Positions 53,001 through 63,359 of a stretch of 64,000 nt of DNA are shown here, in pieces. The DNA is from Martensiomyces pterosporus (taxonomy: Eukaryota; Kickxellomycota; Kickxellomycetes; Kickxellales; Kickxellaceae). The notes beneath the pieces are model-generated. The model had not been told where the DNA came from. It saw nothing but the letters and a program-made list of their open reading frames with translations, and searched no databases. The stretch spans positions 1-64,000 of the forward strand of contig MU604009.1 in assembly GCA_025201845.1 (NCBI GenBank). Direction: 5' to 3'. Both the position numbers and the translations under genes were made by a program. Each line of letters opens with the position of its first letter. Position 1 is the stretch's first letter.

Positions 53001-56000
53001 GGCCGCATGCTTGGCGCATCGGGCGATACGCGGTCTTACTACTCTGACGACGACGGGTACCAGGACATGGCCGCGCGCGATGGCATTTCAGAGGCAATGA
53101 GCGACCGCGACTTCAACGCCGGATATGCTGCTACGTCAAACAACACCATGAGCAGGCCAGGCTCGATCAAGAAGAATGTGGCTGCCGTCGCTGACCCCGA
53201 GCCCGAAGACGAGCCCACGCACCCAGCGACAAAGGGCCGCAAGTGCTGGGTTGGCTTTGTATGGCTCTGCACTTGGATGATCCCCTCTGCATTCCTGAGG
53301 TGGTGCGGCCGCATCAAGCGCCGCGACCAGCGCATGGCATGGAGAGAGAAGGTCGCGCTGTGCATGATCATCTTCTGGAGCTGCGTTTTTGTCGTGTTCT
53401 GGATCGTGGGCCTTGGCCTGATTCTTTGCCCAAAGCAGCACGTGTACTCTATCGGCGAGCTCAGGTCGCACAACACGAACAAGGATGCGCTCATCGCCAT
53501 CCGTGGCGAGGTGTTCAATGTGAAGGACTATAACCACATGAACGTCAACTTCAAATACCTCCTGGACCGCAACTACCTTGGCACCGATGTCTCCGACCTG
53601 TTCCCGTACCAGCTGTCCTTTGTCTGTCCGTTCGATGGGCTGGATCCGCGTCTTAGCTTCCAGTACAAGCCTCAGCTTTACACCCCTGCGTACTACCACG
53701 ACCACCGCTGGTGGCGCCATCCAACCGAGAAGGGATACAACTACTACCAGTACCGCCTGATGCGTATCATGCGCGAGAACTACGCCAAGGGCCACATTGC
53801 CGTTGACCCCAAGGACGTGAAGAAGCAGGCGGACGGCACTGCCAAGGAGTCGCAAGGCGTGAACCTCTACCGCTGCATCATCCACAACGAGGTCTACGAC
53901 CTCACGACCTACATCACCAGCGGGGGTGCTCCGTTCCTGGTGTCTGACACGCAGAACTCGACCAACAGCGTCGACAAGAAGGGTTTCCTTGTCGAGGATG
54001 TGGTTGGCATGTTTAGCGAGCGCCGAGGCCAGGACATCAGCGCTGTTTGGGACAGGTACTTTGCAGACAAGCCCGAGTCAAAGGCACAGCACATCCAGTG
54101 CCTGCGTGGCGCGTTCTACGTGGGCAAGGTCGACATGCGCAAGTCCGCCAGATGCTATGCTGCAAACTACCTGCTCCTCGCCGGGTCGATTGCTCTTGTG
54201 CTGATCATCTTCTTCAAGTTCGTCGCCGCCCTGCAGTTTGGCAGCCGCCGCGAGCCTGAGCCTGGGGACAACTTTGTCATCTGCAACGTCCCGTGCTACA
54301 CTGAGGGCGAAGACTCGCTGAAGAACACCATCGACTCGCTTGCCAAGCTCAAGTACGACGACAAGCGCAAGCTGCTGTTCATTGTGTGCGACGGCATGAT
54401 CATGGGATCCGGAAACGACCGCCCAACCCCGCGCATCGTGCTGGACATCCTCGGCGTTGACCGCGACCAGGAGCCCGAGGCCCTTAGCTACATTGCGCTC
54501 GGCGAGGGGTCGAAGGAGCACAACATGGCGAAGGTGTACTCTGGTCTGTACGAGATCGCGGGCCATGTGGTCCCGTACATGGTCGTTGTCAAGTGCGGCA
54601 ACCCTCAGGAGCGCACGCGCCCCGGAAACCGCGGCAAGCGCGACTCGCAGATTCTGCTGATGAGCTTCTTCAACAAGGTCTACTTTGACATGCCCATGAC
54701 TCCGCTCGAGCTCGAGATGTACCACCAGATCAAGAACGTCATTGGCGTCAACCCCGCGTTCTATGAGTTCGTGCTGATGATCGATGCCGACACTGTTGTG
54801 TACCCGGACTCCCTCAACCGCCTGATCGGCTCCATGACCCACGATGCCAAGATCGTCGGCATCTGCGGCGAAACGACGCTGGGCAACGCCAAGAGCTCAT
54901 GGATCACCATGATGCAGGTCTACGAGTACTTCATCTCGCACCACCTGACCAAGGCCTTTGAGTCGCTGTTTGGGTCGGTCTCCTGTCTGCCTGGGTGCTT
55001 CTGCATGTACCGCCTTCGCACGCCCGACAGCTCCAAGCCCCTTCTGATCTCGAACCAGATTATTGAGGACTACTCGACAAACAGAGTCGAGACGCTGCAC
55101 GAGAAGAACCTGCTGCACCTCGGCGAGGACCGCTACCTGACCACCCTCGTTCTCAAGCACTTCCCGTACTACAAGAACAAGTTCATTCCATCGGCCAAAT
55201 GCATGACCAACGCCCCCGACCAACTCAGCGTTCTTTTGTCGCAGCGCCGCCGCTGGATCAACTCGACCGTGCACAACTTGTTCGAGCTCGTGTTCCTGCC
55301 GCAGCTGTGCGGGTTCTGCTGCTTCTCGATGCGCTTTGTCGTCTTTATCGACCTGATCACCACCATCATCATGCCTGCCACCCTGGTCTACCTGGCGTAC
55401 CTCGTCTACCAGCTGACCAACCCAGACTCGACAACTTCGTACATCTCGCTCTACCTGCTGGCCGCCATCTACGGAATGCAGGCGCTTATTTTCATCATCA
55501 AGCGCCAGTGGCAGCACATTGGCTGGATGATCGTGTACCTGTGCGCCATTCCTCTCTTCTCCTTCCTTATCCCCATTTACTCGTTCTGGCACTTTGACGA
55601 TTTCTCCTGGGGCAACACGCGTGTTGTCGTCGGAGAGTCTGGGCGCAAGCACATCTACACCGTGGACAACGAGAAGTTCGACAAGTCGACGATCCCCATG
55701 CGCAAGTGGTCAGACTACGAGCACGACCTTATGTGGGAGGCGCAGTCGCAGGCGCAGTCGCAGTATGCCATGTCTGAGGCTGGATCCAAGCTCGGCGGCG
55801 GCGCCATGGCCATCCGCCCCGGCTCGGCGGTCGGCAATGTGCCCAAGTCCATGGCTGGCTATGCATCCAACCTGGGCACAAACTCTGTCTACAACGACAA
55901 CGGCTACGGATACAACACCATGGGGATCAACAACATGACGGTTGGTACCGTACGCCCAGGCGGCGCATTCGACTACATGTCCGCCTCCGGCCATGCTTTG

Positions 56001-56618
56001 CCTATGCAGCAGCCACCTGTGCCTGGCTCCGTCGCGGCCAACGCGTATGAGATGGTTCCAATGAGCGGTGGCCCCATCGGCGGCGGCTTTGGTCAGCCTC
56101 GCATGTCCACCGTGAGCAGCTCGATCATCGACCCTCGCATGAGCCAGGCTAGCGGAAACCCCTTCATGCAGCCTGGCGTCGCGCCACTGGATCCCCGCAT
56201 GTCTGCCGCTTACTCTGTCGCCTCATTGGGATCAGCCAGCCAGCCAATGATGGGGTCTCAGCCGCTCAGCGCGCAGCCCTACAGCCCTGCAGCAATGAGC
56301 ATGGGTGCTGGTGAGCAGTCGCATCTTTCGTTGAGCGGGATGGACGCTGGACTCAACATCTATGGTGGTGCCTCTGCTGCAGACCCTTCGCTTGCTGCTC
56401 AGCCTCAGCACCAGCAGCAGTGGCCATCGTCTGTCTCTGACGAGCAAATTGCAAGCCATGTTGCCGAGATCATTGCCACTGCTGATTTGATGACCATAAC
56501 GAAGAAGCAGGTGCGCGAACAGATCATGGTGCGCTTTGGCATGCAGGCTGATGAGGCCAAGTCTCGCCGCGACTTTATCAACCAGTGCATTGGCCAGGAG
56601 CTGCAGAAGCGAGGCTAG
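50032..56618 (+). CDS. Myosin motor-chitin synthase fusion, second of a tandem pair
   Basis: Exons 50032-50357 and 50789-56618 (phase 2; CAT|GTAAGT...CTGTAG) give 2051 residues. The motor (1 to about 760) has P-loop GASGSGKTE, switch I region NNGSRVGSYVELQF and switch II region DFPGW. Helices near 926-990, a cytochrome-b5-like segment (ALIAIRGEVFNVKDY) and a helix near 1234 follow. The chitin synthase domain shows IDADTVVYPDS (about 1440), GEDRYLTT (about 1554) and QRRRWINST (about 1593), then membrane helices to about 1709. A long Met/Gly/Gln/Pro-rich linker (about 1740-1985), absent from most of the first gene, leads to the DEK_C domain (about 1992-2050). Codons are more consistently C-ending than in the first gene, hinting at higher expression. 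First-exon length equals that of the upstream paralogue (326 nt). Confidence 0.96.
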
Positions 56619-56877
56619 GCTGGATCTTAGACATGCACACTATATTACCACTATTGCCATTTGTTTCCTTTCTCTCTTTCTCTCTTTCTCTCTATTTTAC
56701 TCAGTCAATATACTTTTTCTTGCTGCAGTTTTGTCATTTTTGAACAAGCGTAGGCATGCTATAGGGGCAGATACACACACCACGCTTAAATGCTAGATGG
56801 CGGCTATTTAAAACAAAACGCCAGGCTCAAATCCCGCCAATGCTTCGCAAGCGGGCTAGCAGGCCAACGTCAGGCGC

Positions 56878-57336
56878 TTACCACAAGCCGCCGTAGTAGC
56901 TGCCGTAGTACGGGTAGCCGTAGCCGTAACCACCATAGCCACCATAGCCACCATAGCCACCGTAGCCACCGTAGCCGCCGTAGCCGCCATAGCCGCCATA
57001 GCCGCCGTATGGGTAGCCGCCGTAGCCGAAACCGCCATAGTAAGGGTAGGCCCACATGTTCTTTCCGCGGCCACCGGCACCTCCAGCAGGACTGCCAGCA
57101 GGGCCCGCAGCAGGGGAGGCTCCACCATGAGAAGCACTCTCAGCGCCCATTGGAGAGCCCATTGGAGAGCCCATTGGAGAGCTCATAGGAGAGCCCATTG
57201 GAGAGCTCATAGGAGAGCCCATAGGAGAGCCCATAGGAGAGCCTTGTGGTCCAGCACCGCCTCCCATCTGGGGGCTAGCGTGGACAGCAGAGCCGGCAGC
57301 AAGGATGGCTGTTGCAATAGCAGTGAACGACTTCAT
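56878..57336 (-). CDS. Secreted Gly/Tyr-repeat structural protein
   Basis: 152 residues with a clear signal peptide (MKSFTAIATAILAAGSAVHA, cleavage likely before SPQ). The mature part has two repeat blocks. Residues about 30-65 hold eight GSPM/SSPM tetrapeptides. After a Gly/Ala/Pro spacer and RGKNMWAYPYYGG, residues about 105-140 hold a run of GGY triplets, ending in YGYPYYGSYYGGLW. No other domain is present. Such Gly/Tyr repeats occur in cell-wall, adhesive and silk-like proteins and could be cross-linked through tyrosines; this is inference. A TATA-like element lies about 120 bases upstream, suggesting a strong, regulated promoter. Confidence 0.85.
   Translation of the reverse strand: MKSFTAIATAILAAGSAVHASPQMGGGAGPQGSPMGSPMGSPMSSPMGSPMSSPMGSPMGSPMGAESASHGGASPAAGPAGSPAGGAGGRGKNMWAYPYYGGFGYGGYPYGGYGGYGGYGGYGGYGGYGGYGGYGGYGYGYPYYGSYYGGLW
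57146..57241 (-). repeat. 12-bp coding repeat (Gly-Ser-Pro-Met)
   Basis: Eight near-identical 12-bp units encode GSPM or SSPM. Base changes are mostly at one or two positions per unit, indicating recent tandem expansion. Confidence 0.9.
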
Positions 57337-57869
57337 CGTGAGGGTGTGTAGCTGTTGTTGCTGTTAGAGTCGGAGTATCGAATGGATAGCGAATGAATGG
57401 GTGGTGGTTGCTTGTGTGCATGTAGAAAGGGCTGGAGATTGGACATAGCACTGCTTTTATATCACCCTGAGAAGGCTCGTGGGGCAGCTGGGCATTTATG
57501 CCGTTGCCGCTATGTGAAATAGAGACAAGCGGCAGCTGTGCTCTCTTGCGGTATTTGGAGGGTATGGTGCAGCCCCTCAGGCCGTAGCTGGCCCAGCAGT
57601 CACTGAGGAAGTAGCAGCACACAGCCATCCAAAGCGCTTACTTGGCAGCAAAGGGTTCTCACGACATGGTGCAGATACCATGCTACTACTTCACCAGCAG
57701 GCACTGCGTCGCTCCCAGCGCCTGTTTAACAGTATTTATACGTGTCGTAAATGTTGTAAATGCCTGTTTCTGCCGCTGCCAATCACTCGGAGATACGGCA
57801 AGGGGGAAGAGAGGCACTCCCTTCCCGCGTAAAGGTGTAGCAACACCCACGGCTCGTGGCAAAGAAGCT
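57337..57869. other. Intergenic region
   Basis: Holds the promoter of the Gly/Tyr-repeat gene (TATA element listed) and the 3' flank of the cation exchanger gene. Open frames here have no protein character. Confidence 0.55.
57454..57463 (-). promoter_or_regulatory. TATA box of the Gly/Tyr-repeat gene
   Basis: On the minus strand GATATAAAAG, about 120 bases before the ATG at 57336, a usual spacing for a fungal TATA element plus leader. Confidence 0.55.
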
Positions 57870-60800
57870 CTACCACTCGATGTAGACATTTACCGCCATG
57901 CCAACGAAATAAACGGCCATTGCCGTGAGCCCAACTGCTCGAGTCATATAGTACTGCTGCCGTGGGATGACGACCAGGAATAGCAGCGAGTTGAACAGGA
58001 GGCATGCGGTGCTTACAAGCACAGTCGGCGACGTGATGGGTATCTTGTAGGTGTCCCGGCTGCGCCCCGCATTGGACAGGGTGGCGCATGCTGCTATTCC
58101 AATCCCTAGAAGAAAGTTCAGCATGGGCCCGCCAAAGCAAGCACTAATCGCCATCGTTGGATAGCCCGCCCGTGCCAGAGTGACGTTGGTAACCAGGTCG
58201 CCCAAGCTGTTTCCAAACCCAACTATCGTCAAGCCAAGGATTTCCTCGCTGATGCTTAGAATAAGACCCAGCGCCTGGGTTATTGCAACAATTTCGTCAG
58301 CTATGACATACACCCACGTCATTCCGCACGCGAAGCCCACGTAGCAAGGCAGTGCCTGAAGCCAGTATGGCATGGGATAAGGGCTCCTGATGGCGTGTGC
58401 GACAAGAAGCGAAGTAGCTGCCATCGCAGTAGCCACAAGAGCATGAGTCGTAAGTGTCGCCTTTGAAGAAATAGCCCAGCAGAGAGCGCTGTACAGAAAG
58501 GCAGGGGATACCGCTGACCGTACGTATGTCAATGCCCCATCAGCCCAGGACATGATGGCGGGGTCGATGGGTGCCACAAGCGGGTTGAAGGAGGCGCTGG
58601 TTTCAAAAGAGAAGCGGCTCGAATCGGCGAACGACTGAGCTGGCGATAATCCATATGGGCTATATCTGCCAGTAGCAGATGTGTTTGCCGCAGTGTCGAT
58701 GCCGCCACTACCTCTGACAGCAGCTCTGGCCTGCGAGTCCGCTGGACCTTCTGCAACAGAGCCGTAGCCCTCGCCAGCACCGTGGTTCGAACCGTTGGAG
58801 CATCGGCGCACCACGCTGGTGCATGCGCAATTGAGGTCGCTGGACACTGCCCTCTCAGAGTGCGCTGGCGGTCTCCGGTTTTGCTGACGGCGGGGAGCGT
58901 GTGCGAGGACAGGGACCGTGAGCGTGAGCATAAGAACAGGCAGCGCACTGAATGCTATAAACGCCTTCCTGAGGACAGATGCATTTGATCGCCAGTGGCG
59001 CAGGGTCGGAATGCTAAGCCGCAGCAGCGCAATGGCTTTGGCCTTTCTGGCGCTCTGTGCGCCAGCAAAAGACAGCGTATGGATGCTCCCAGCAGCGTCT
59101 TGTGGCTGGTCTTGGTATTGAGGCCTGGTCGAGCGTTCTGACACAGGAGAGGAAATCTTCCCCGCTGACCACAGCGATGCTGGCCTAGAGCGCGCTGACC
59201 TGGGTGATGCTAGCAGCCCATCGATGCTGCCCGCCGACACCAATGCTGTTTGTAGCAGAAGCGGTGTTGGCGGATGCACATGTATCTCGGGAATGCTGAC
59301 AGATCCTGCTGCACAGGTGCCGGTCTGTTTGGCTGCTGCGCTGAGATTGCGACGTGGCAGAAGCGGGTGATGCGACGAGTGTGGTGCAACAGAAGGGGTT
59401 TCTGACCACTGCGATAGCGATGCTGGTGTCGATCGACTTGTTGTCAATCGGGCGCGGTTGGTTTCTGGCAGCGAATGAAGAAGCTGCTCTGCCACTGCAT
59501 CATCCTCCAGAGACTGCTGTCCTGAGGGCGCAGGTCCTACAGGCGCAGGGGCCAATGGTCCTGGCCGAGGACTCTCGCCAGGCATGCGCCATGACGGCTG
59601 TGCCTGCTGGGTGGCGGATGGCTGCTCCATTGTGTAGTCCAGCCACGGCGGAGTGGGTGTCGGCCCGGACGCGCTGGCATGTCGACGAATGGTAAGCGGA
59701 GACTGCTCGTCGTCATATGCCATGCTCAGGCCATTGTTGTAGTATGAGTGCAGGGGCAGCGAAACCTGGCTATTTATCGCACGAGTGCGCAAGTCGGCCT
59801 GGCTTTCATGTGCATCGCTGAGGAAGTCGGTAAACTCGACAGCTGTCAGCAAGGACCTCCGGTGGTGCAGCAGGAACTCGCCAAATGCGTGCTCAGGGGA
59901 CCCATCGACATCAAGTCTCGGTAGAAGGGGCGATTCGTCAGCATGCCCGCTGTTAAACGTGTCGGCAGATGTGCGTCTCGCGCCACTCGGTGCCTGTGAA
60001 TCAAGATCCTGAGCCATTCGATCATATTCGACAACCTCTTGGGAAGCGCCGATGATCGGCGAAGCTGCCGGGCTGTGTCCCAGGCGCGCTCCTTCAGCAG
60101 CGCTCCCTACTGCCGAGTGCTCGCTGTATGCTTGGGTGTCTAAGCCAGTGTACCTTTGAGTCCGCTGTTCATAGTATGTTGTAACCATGACTGTGGCCAC
60201 ATACGCTGCGTATAGCCCGACCATGCACAGCGCAAGCACCTGCGACAGCCTCTCTGACAGCACAATCACTGCGACCATGCCCACTGCGATTACAAAGAAG
60301 CACAGCTCGCGCAAGTAGGACATTTGGTTGACCTTATAGGCCGGAACAACAAGCGTCGTTGCGCCTACGACGATGCTAACGATGAACGAGGCACTTCCAA
60401 CAAGCTGGCCGATGGCCAACGCGCCGCTGCCAGCTCTGACAGCGCTAAATGTCGAAAACAAATCGGGCGCGCCGTTTCCAACCGCCAGCAGCGTCACGCC
60501 GGCGAGGCTTTCAGGCAGATGCAGTAGCTCTGCGAGTGTGCTGATGTTTGGCGAGAAGTATTCAGATGCTGACACGCCCAGCCAGATAAAGAGCATCGAC
60601 AGCCAAGCAGCTATCATTAGGAACAAAGCGGGCTTCCATGATGTGTACGTGCAGTAGTAAAGCTCGACATAGTCCACGGCGCCCTTTCCGTAGCCGGCAC
60701 AGTGCTTTCGGATATAGCTGCAGTTGCGCGGGTCCTGGCGAATTGCCCGTCGACACCACTTATCGCCGCTCTTGCTTGAGGAGGCATGCCCCTGGCTGTA

Positions 60801-61163
60801 GTTGGCAGTGCTATGCACAGTGCTGAGGCCAGCTCCGAACAGCGGTGCTGGAGCCGAGTTCATCGCACTGGTCCAGCCAGCGCCAGCTTCTCTGAACATT
60901 TCAGGTGACGCGGCAGGTGCCGAGCTGAAAATAGAGCTGCTGTTTGTATGCACAAGCCCCGCTGCAAGCCAGGGAACAGCCAAAAGAGTTAAACCCCTGT
61001 GCACCATATCTGGTGTGGGTGCCTGGGTGCGAGAGTATGCGTGGAGCAAAGAGCTAGCTCCTGGATAATGATACACGGGAAGAACGACTGCTGTGTTCAC
61101 TAAAATACAGGGTGCTGAAATTGCCAGGAGGAAAAAGAGTGCTGGGTGCGGGGGGGGGCACAT
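57870..61163 (-). CDS. Sodium/calcium exchanger family cation antiporter (NCLX/YDL206W type)
   Basis: 1097 residues from the ATG at 61163, no intron. Alternatively it starts at Met53 (61007), where MVHRGLTLLAVPWLAAGLVHT looks like a signal peptide. Two alpha-repeats typical of the family are visible: VTLLAVGNGAPDLFSTFSA (about 223-241) with GQLVGSASF downstream, and GLTIVGFGNSLGDLVTNVTLA (about 975-995) followed by GGPMLNFLLGIG. About ten helices flank a very long hydrophilic, Ser/Pro-rich central loop (about 330-780) containing possible phosphorylation sites. A luminal N-terminal domain contains four Cys (CRRAI..CSYI..C..C). Relatives exchange Ca2+ for Na+, K+ or H+ in mitochondrial, ER or vacuolar membranes. 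Location and ion are inferred. Confidence 0.9.
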   Translation of the reverse strand: MCPPPHPALFFLLAISAPCILVNTAVVLPVYHYPGASSLLHAYSRTQAPTPDMVHRGLTLLAVPWLAAGLVHTNSSSIFSSAPAASPEMFREAGAGWTSAMNSAPAPLFGAGLSTVHSTANYSQGHASSSKSGDKWCRRAIRQDPRNCSYIRKHCAGYGKGAVDYVELYYCTYTSWKPALFLMIAAWLSMLFIWLGVSASEYFSPNISTLAELLHLPESLAGVTLLAVGNGAPDLFSTFSAVRAGSGALAIGQLVGSASFIVSIVVGATTLVVPAYKVNQMSYLRELCFFVIAVGMVAVIVLSERLSQVLALCMVGLYAAYVATVMVTTYYEQRTQRYTGLDTQAYSEHSAVGSAAEGARLGHSPAASPIIGASQEVVEYDRMAQDLDSQAPSGARRTSADTFNSGHADESPLLPRLDVDGSPEHAFGEFLLHHRRSLLTAVEFTDFLSDAHESQADLRTRAINSQVSLPLHSYYNNGLSMAYDDEQSPLTIRRHASASGPTPTPPWLDYTMEQPSATQQAQPSWRMPGESPRPGPLAPAPVGPAPSGQQSLEDDAVAEQLLHSLPETNRARLTTSRSTPASLSQWSETPSVAPHSSHHPLLPRRNLSAAAKQTGTCAAGSVSIPEIHVHPPTPLLLQTALVSAGSIDGLLASPRSARSRPASLWSAGKISSPVSERSTRPQYQDQPQDAAGSIHTLSFAGAQSARKAKAIALLRLSIPTLRHWRSNASVLRKAFIAFSALPVLMLTLTVPVLAHAPRRQQNRRPPAHSERAVSSDLNCACTSVVRRCSNGSNHGAGEGYGSVAEGPADSQARAAVRGSGGIDTAANTSATGRYSPYGLSPAQSFADSSRFSFETSASFNPLVAPIDPAIMSWADGALTYVRSAVSPAFLYSALCWAISSKATLTTHALVATAMAATSLLVAHAIRSPYPMPYWLQALPCYVGFACGMTWVYVIADEIVAITQALGLILSISEEILGLTIVGFGNSLGDLVTNVTLARAGYPTMAISACFGGPMLNFLLGIGIAACATLSNAGRSRDTYKIPITSPTVLVSTACLLFNSLLFLVVIPRQQYYMTRAVGLTAMAVYFVGMAVNVYIEW

Positions 61164-61477
61164 GGGAAGAGAGAAGAGAGAAGAAAGGGAGGCGCCACGG
61201 GTGGGCGGGGGATGAAGTAGCTAATCATAAAGCCGCCCCTGCCAATTATGCAAGGGCTGGGCCCTTTTGCGGCACCCTTGGTTACCAGCAAGGCCATGTG
61301 TGTAGATATGCAAGCAAAGCAGTGCTGTGGCAAAGCAGTGCTGTGGCGAAGCAGCGCTGTGGCGACCAGCAGGCAATACAGGTGCTGGATACGTTATAAT
61401 ATATGTCCAACGCAAGAATCAGAAGGGAAAAAAACATTCAACCTGGGAACAAAGCACCAAGCGAGATAAGAAGCACC
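61164..61477. other. Promoter of the cation exchanger gene
   Basis: Between two minus-strand genes: 3' flank of the PFK2/FBPase2 gene on the right, exchanger promoter on the left. It contains a 16-bp tandem repeat (61315-61362). No gene seen. Confidence 0.55.
61315..61362 (+). repeat. 16-bp tandem repeat, three copies
   Basis: CAAAGCAGTGCTGTGG occurs twice exactly and once with two changes, head to tail, about 150-200 bases upstream of the exchanger start. Confidence 0.92.
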
Positions 61478-63226
61478 TCAGCCGTGCTTCGCTGAGCACG
61501 CTGTTTCGGCAGGCGATGGCAGCGGAGGGGTTGCCGCTCTGTCGGGCATGAGGATCTTTGGGTATCTGATTTTCAAAGCTGACGATGCATCGACCTCCTC
61601 AAAGTCGTCCAAGTCCGGAACATACCTCCAAACGCGAAGGAAGTTTCCAAAGGGCCGCGGCTCGCACGCGTAGACATAGCCCAGGGGCAGCTCCATGTCT
61701 GGCATGTGGGTTGTGGGGATGTCCATGAAGTATGAAAGCAGCGTTCGTGCCATCGCGCGATGAGTAACGAGCAGAACCGAGTGGCGGATGCGCTCAAGCT
61801 CCACGATGACCTGCTGCAGGCGCAGCACAACGTCAGCATACGACTCGCCGCCGATGCCAGGGTAGCGGTAGTAGAACTTGTCCAGCTGCCGAGCCTCAAA
61901 CTCTTCCGGATACTCCTTTGCAATCTCTTCGTAGGTCATGCCCTCGCACTTGCCAGCATATATCTCGTTGAGCGACCTGACATTCTTGATTCGGTATCTA
62001 CTGGAGTCAAAGCACTCTGCAGTCTCCATGGTTCGCTTGAGCATGGATGTCCAAACCTCAAAGCTGGTGTGCGCGTTTTTGCGCTGCGGCAGTGCAGGTG
62101 CGGAGACAGGCGGCGTGGCGGTGCTGCTGCCATAACGCGCAGTGCCCTCTTCGGGCTCGCTTGCGCTCCCGCTGCCGCTGGACATAAACTGCGCGAGCTT
62201 TCGGTTGTGCTCTGCAACCTCATCGGCAAACTCCAAGCGGCGTCGGTCGATAAACCTGGCCAGTGCCTTTGCGTACTTTTGGCCGTTCGGCGACAGCGAC
62301 GAGTCGCCGCCAATGCGGCCAACTGCATTGTCTTCGCTCTCGCCATGACGAGTGACGTAGATGACGCGAGGCTCGAGGTTCATGTTCATCAAGTAGAAAA
62401 CGACCTGGCTCTCCAAGAACCCCTGGATGTTGTAAGCGATGACCTTTTTGCCCACGTCAATGATTTTGCAGTACTGCACATCCAGCTTCTCCTCGGCAAC
62501 ACCGATCGTTGAGTAGGCGCGCTCATAGTTGCGCAGCCGGGCGCGGAAGTCGGCCTCGGCAACCGCAGGGTCGATGCCAACGTAATCAGGGCTCTGCGTC
62601 TTCAGCTTGACATTCCGGCTGATGATGTCCTTGTCCGTGCAGATGCTCTCCACAAACAGCAGATTTACGTCAGCTTCGCTCTGAAGTCGGCTGATCAGAG
62701 CGCCTCTTCGCTCAATGGTCGAATTTGTTGCGTCGTGGATGGCGATCTGCCCGCCTGCCTGTAGCCAGCGCAAGAGATCTTCAAAGACATCCATGGCAAC
62801 CTGCTCGCGTATCTGCTTTGCCTGTTTGTTGTCGGGATCGAAGAACGACGACGAGTGCCGCGTTGAGCACCGGTTGCATGGTGCCGAGGATGATGGCGTC
62901 TGCATCCCGTTGTTGGCGGAAATGTGGCTTTCCGGAGCAGACCTCTCGCAGCCAGGACAGGAGCCGCCATACTCGCTTTCCGAATGTGCCTTTGCCTGCA
63001 CATTTGCCTCCCCCCTGCTCGATGGCTGCTCGTATTCGTCAATGGATCCAGCAAGACGGCGCCTGTCGCCGACATTGAATATTTTTGTTTGGAAGCCGAG
63101 CCACGACAAATAGCGCTTGAGCTTTTTGACGATATAGCTCTTGCCTCGCGCAGGCAAGCCCACCATGACCACGACGAGCTTGTGGTCGCTGTCTGTGTGG
63201 GCGTCGCCGTGTCCTAATACAAGCAT
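61478..63226 (-). CDS. Bifunctional 6-phosphofructo-2-kinase / fructose-2,6-bisphosphatase
   Basis: 582 residues from the ATG at 63226. The kinase half has the Walker A GLPARGKSY (about residues 23-31), GFQTKIFNVGDRRR, DATNSTIERR and VESICTDKDII. The phosphatase half, from about residue 286, has the catalytic RHGESEDN (RHGE motif), the acid in NEIYAGKCEGMTYEEI and the second His in LLVTHRAMARTLL, so both activities look intact; yeast Pfk26, by contrast, lacks the phosphatase His and Fbp26 keeps it. Low-complexity insertions occur at about residues 58-130 and in the phosphatase half (SSGSGSASEPEEG and following). The enzyme sets fructose-2,6-bisphosphate, which controls glycolysis versus gluconeogenesis in the cytosol. 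Confidence 0.95.
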   Translation of the reverse strand: MLVLGHGDAHTDSDHKLVVVMVGLPARGKSYIVKKLKRYLSWLGFQTKIFNVGDRRRLAGSIDEYEQPSSRGEANVQAKAHSESEYGGSCPGCERSAPESHISANNGMQTPSSSAPCNRCSTRHSSSFFDPDNKQAKQIREQVAMDVFEDLLRWLQAGGQIAIHDATNSTIERRGALISRLQSEADVNLLFVESICTDKDIISRNVKLKTQSPDYVGIDPAVAEADFRARLRNYERAYSTIGVAEEKLDVQYCKIIDVGKKVIAYNIQGFLESQVVFYLMNMNLEPRVIYVTRHGESEDNAVGRIGGDSSLSPNGQKYAKALARFIDRRRLEFADEVAEHNRKLAQFMSSGSGSASEPEEGTARYGSSTATPPVSAPALPQRKNAHTSFEVWTSMLKRTMETAECFDSSRYRIKNVRSLNEIYAGKCEGMTYEEIAKEYPEEFEARQLDKFYYRYPGIGGESYADVVLRLQQVIVELERIRHSVLLVTHRAMARTLLSYFMDIPTTHMPDMELPLGYVYACEPRPFGNFLRVWRYVPDLDDFEEVDASSALKIRYPKILMPDRAATPPLPSPAETACSAKHG

Positions 63227-63327
63227 CGTGCGGCAGTGTATGTGTAGAGAAAGAGCGGCGGAGAGTATATGTGTAGGTAGAGCGTTTGTGAATAAGCGGG
63301 CGATGTGCAGCAGACAACAATGACACT

Positions 63328-63357
<30 letters not shown>
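63328..63357 (+). repeat. (AGC)10 microsatellite
   Basis: Ten AGC units about 100 bases upstream of the PFK2/FBPase2 start. Confidence 0.95.

Positions 63358-63359
<2 letters not shown>

Noticed and set aside
61315..61362. Direct repeats considered as a CRISPR or integration site
   Set aside because: Units are contiguous with no spacers, and the genome is eukaryotic; a simple minisatellite.
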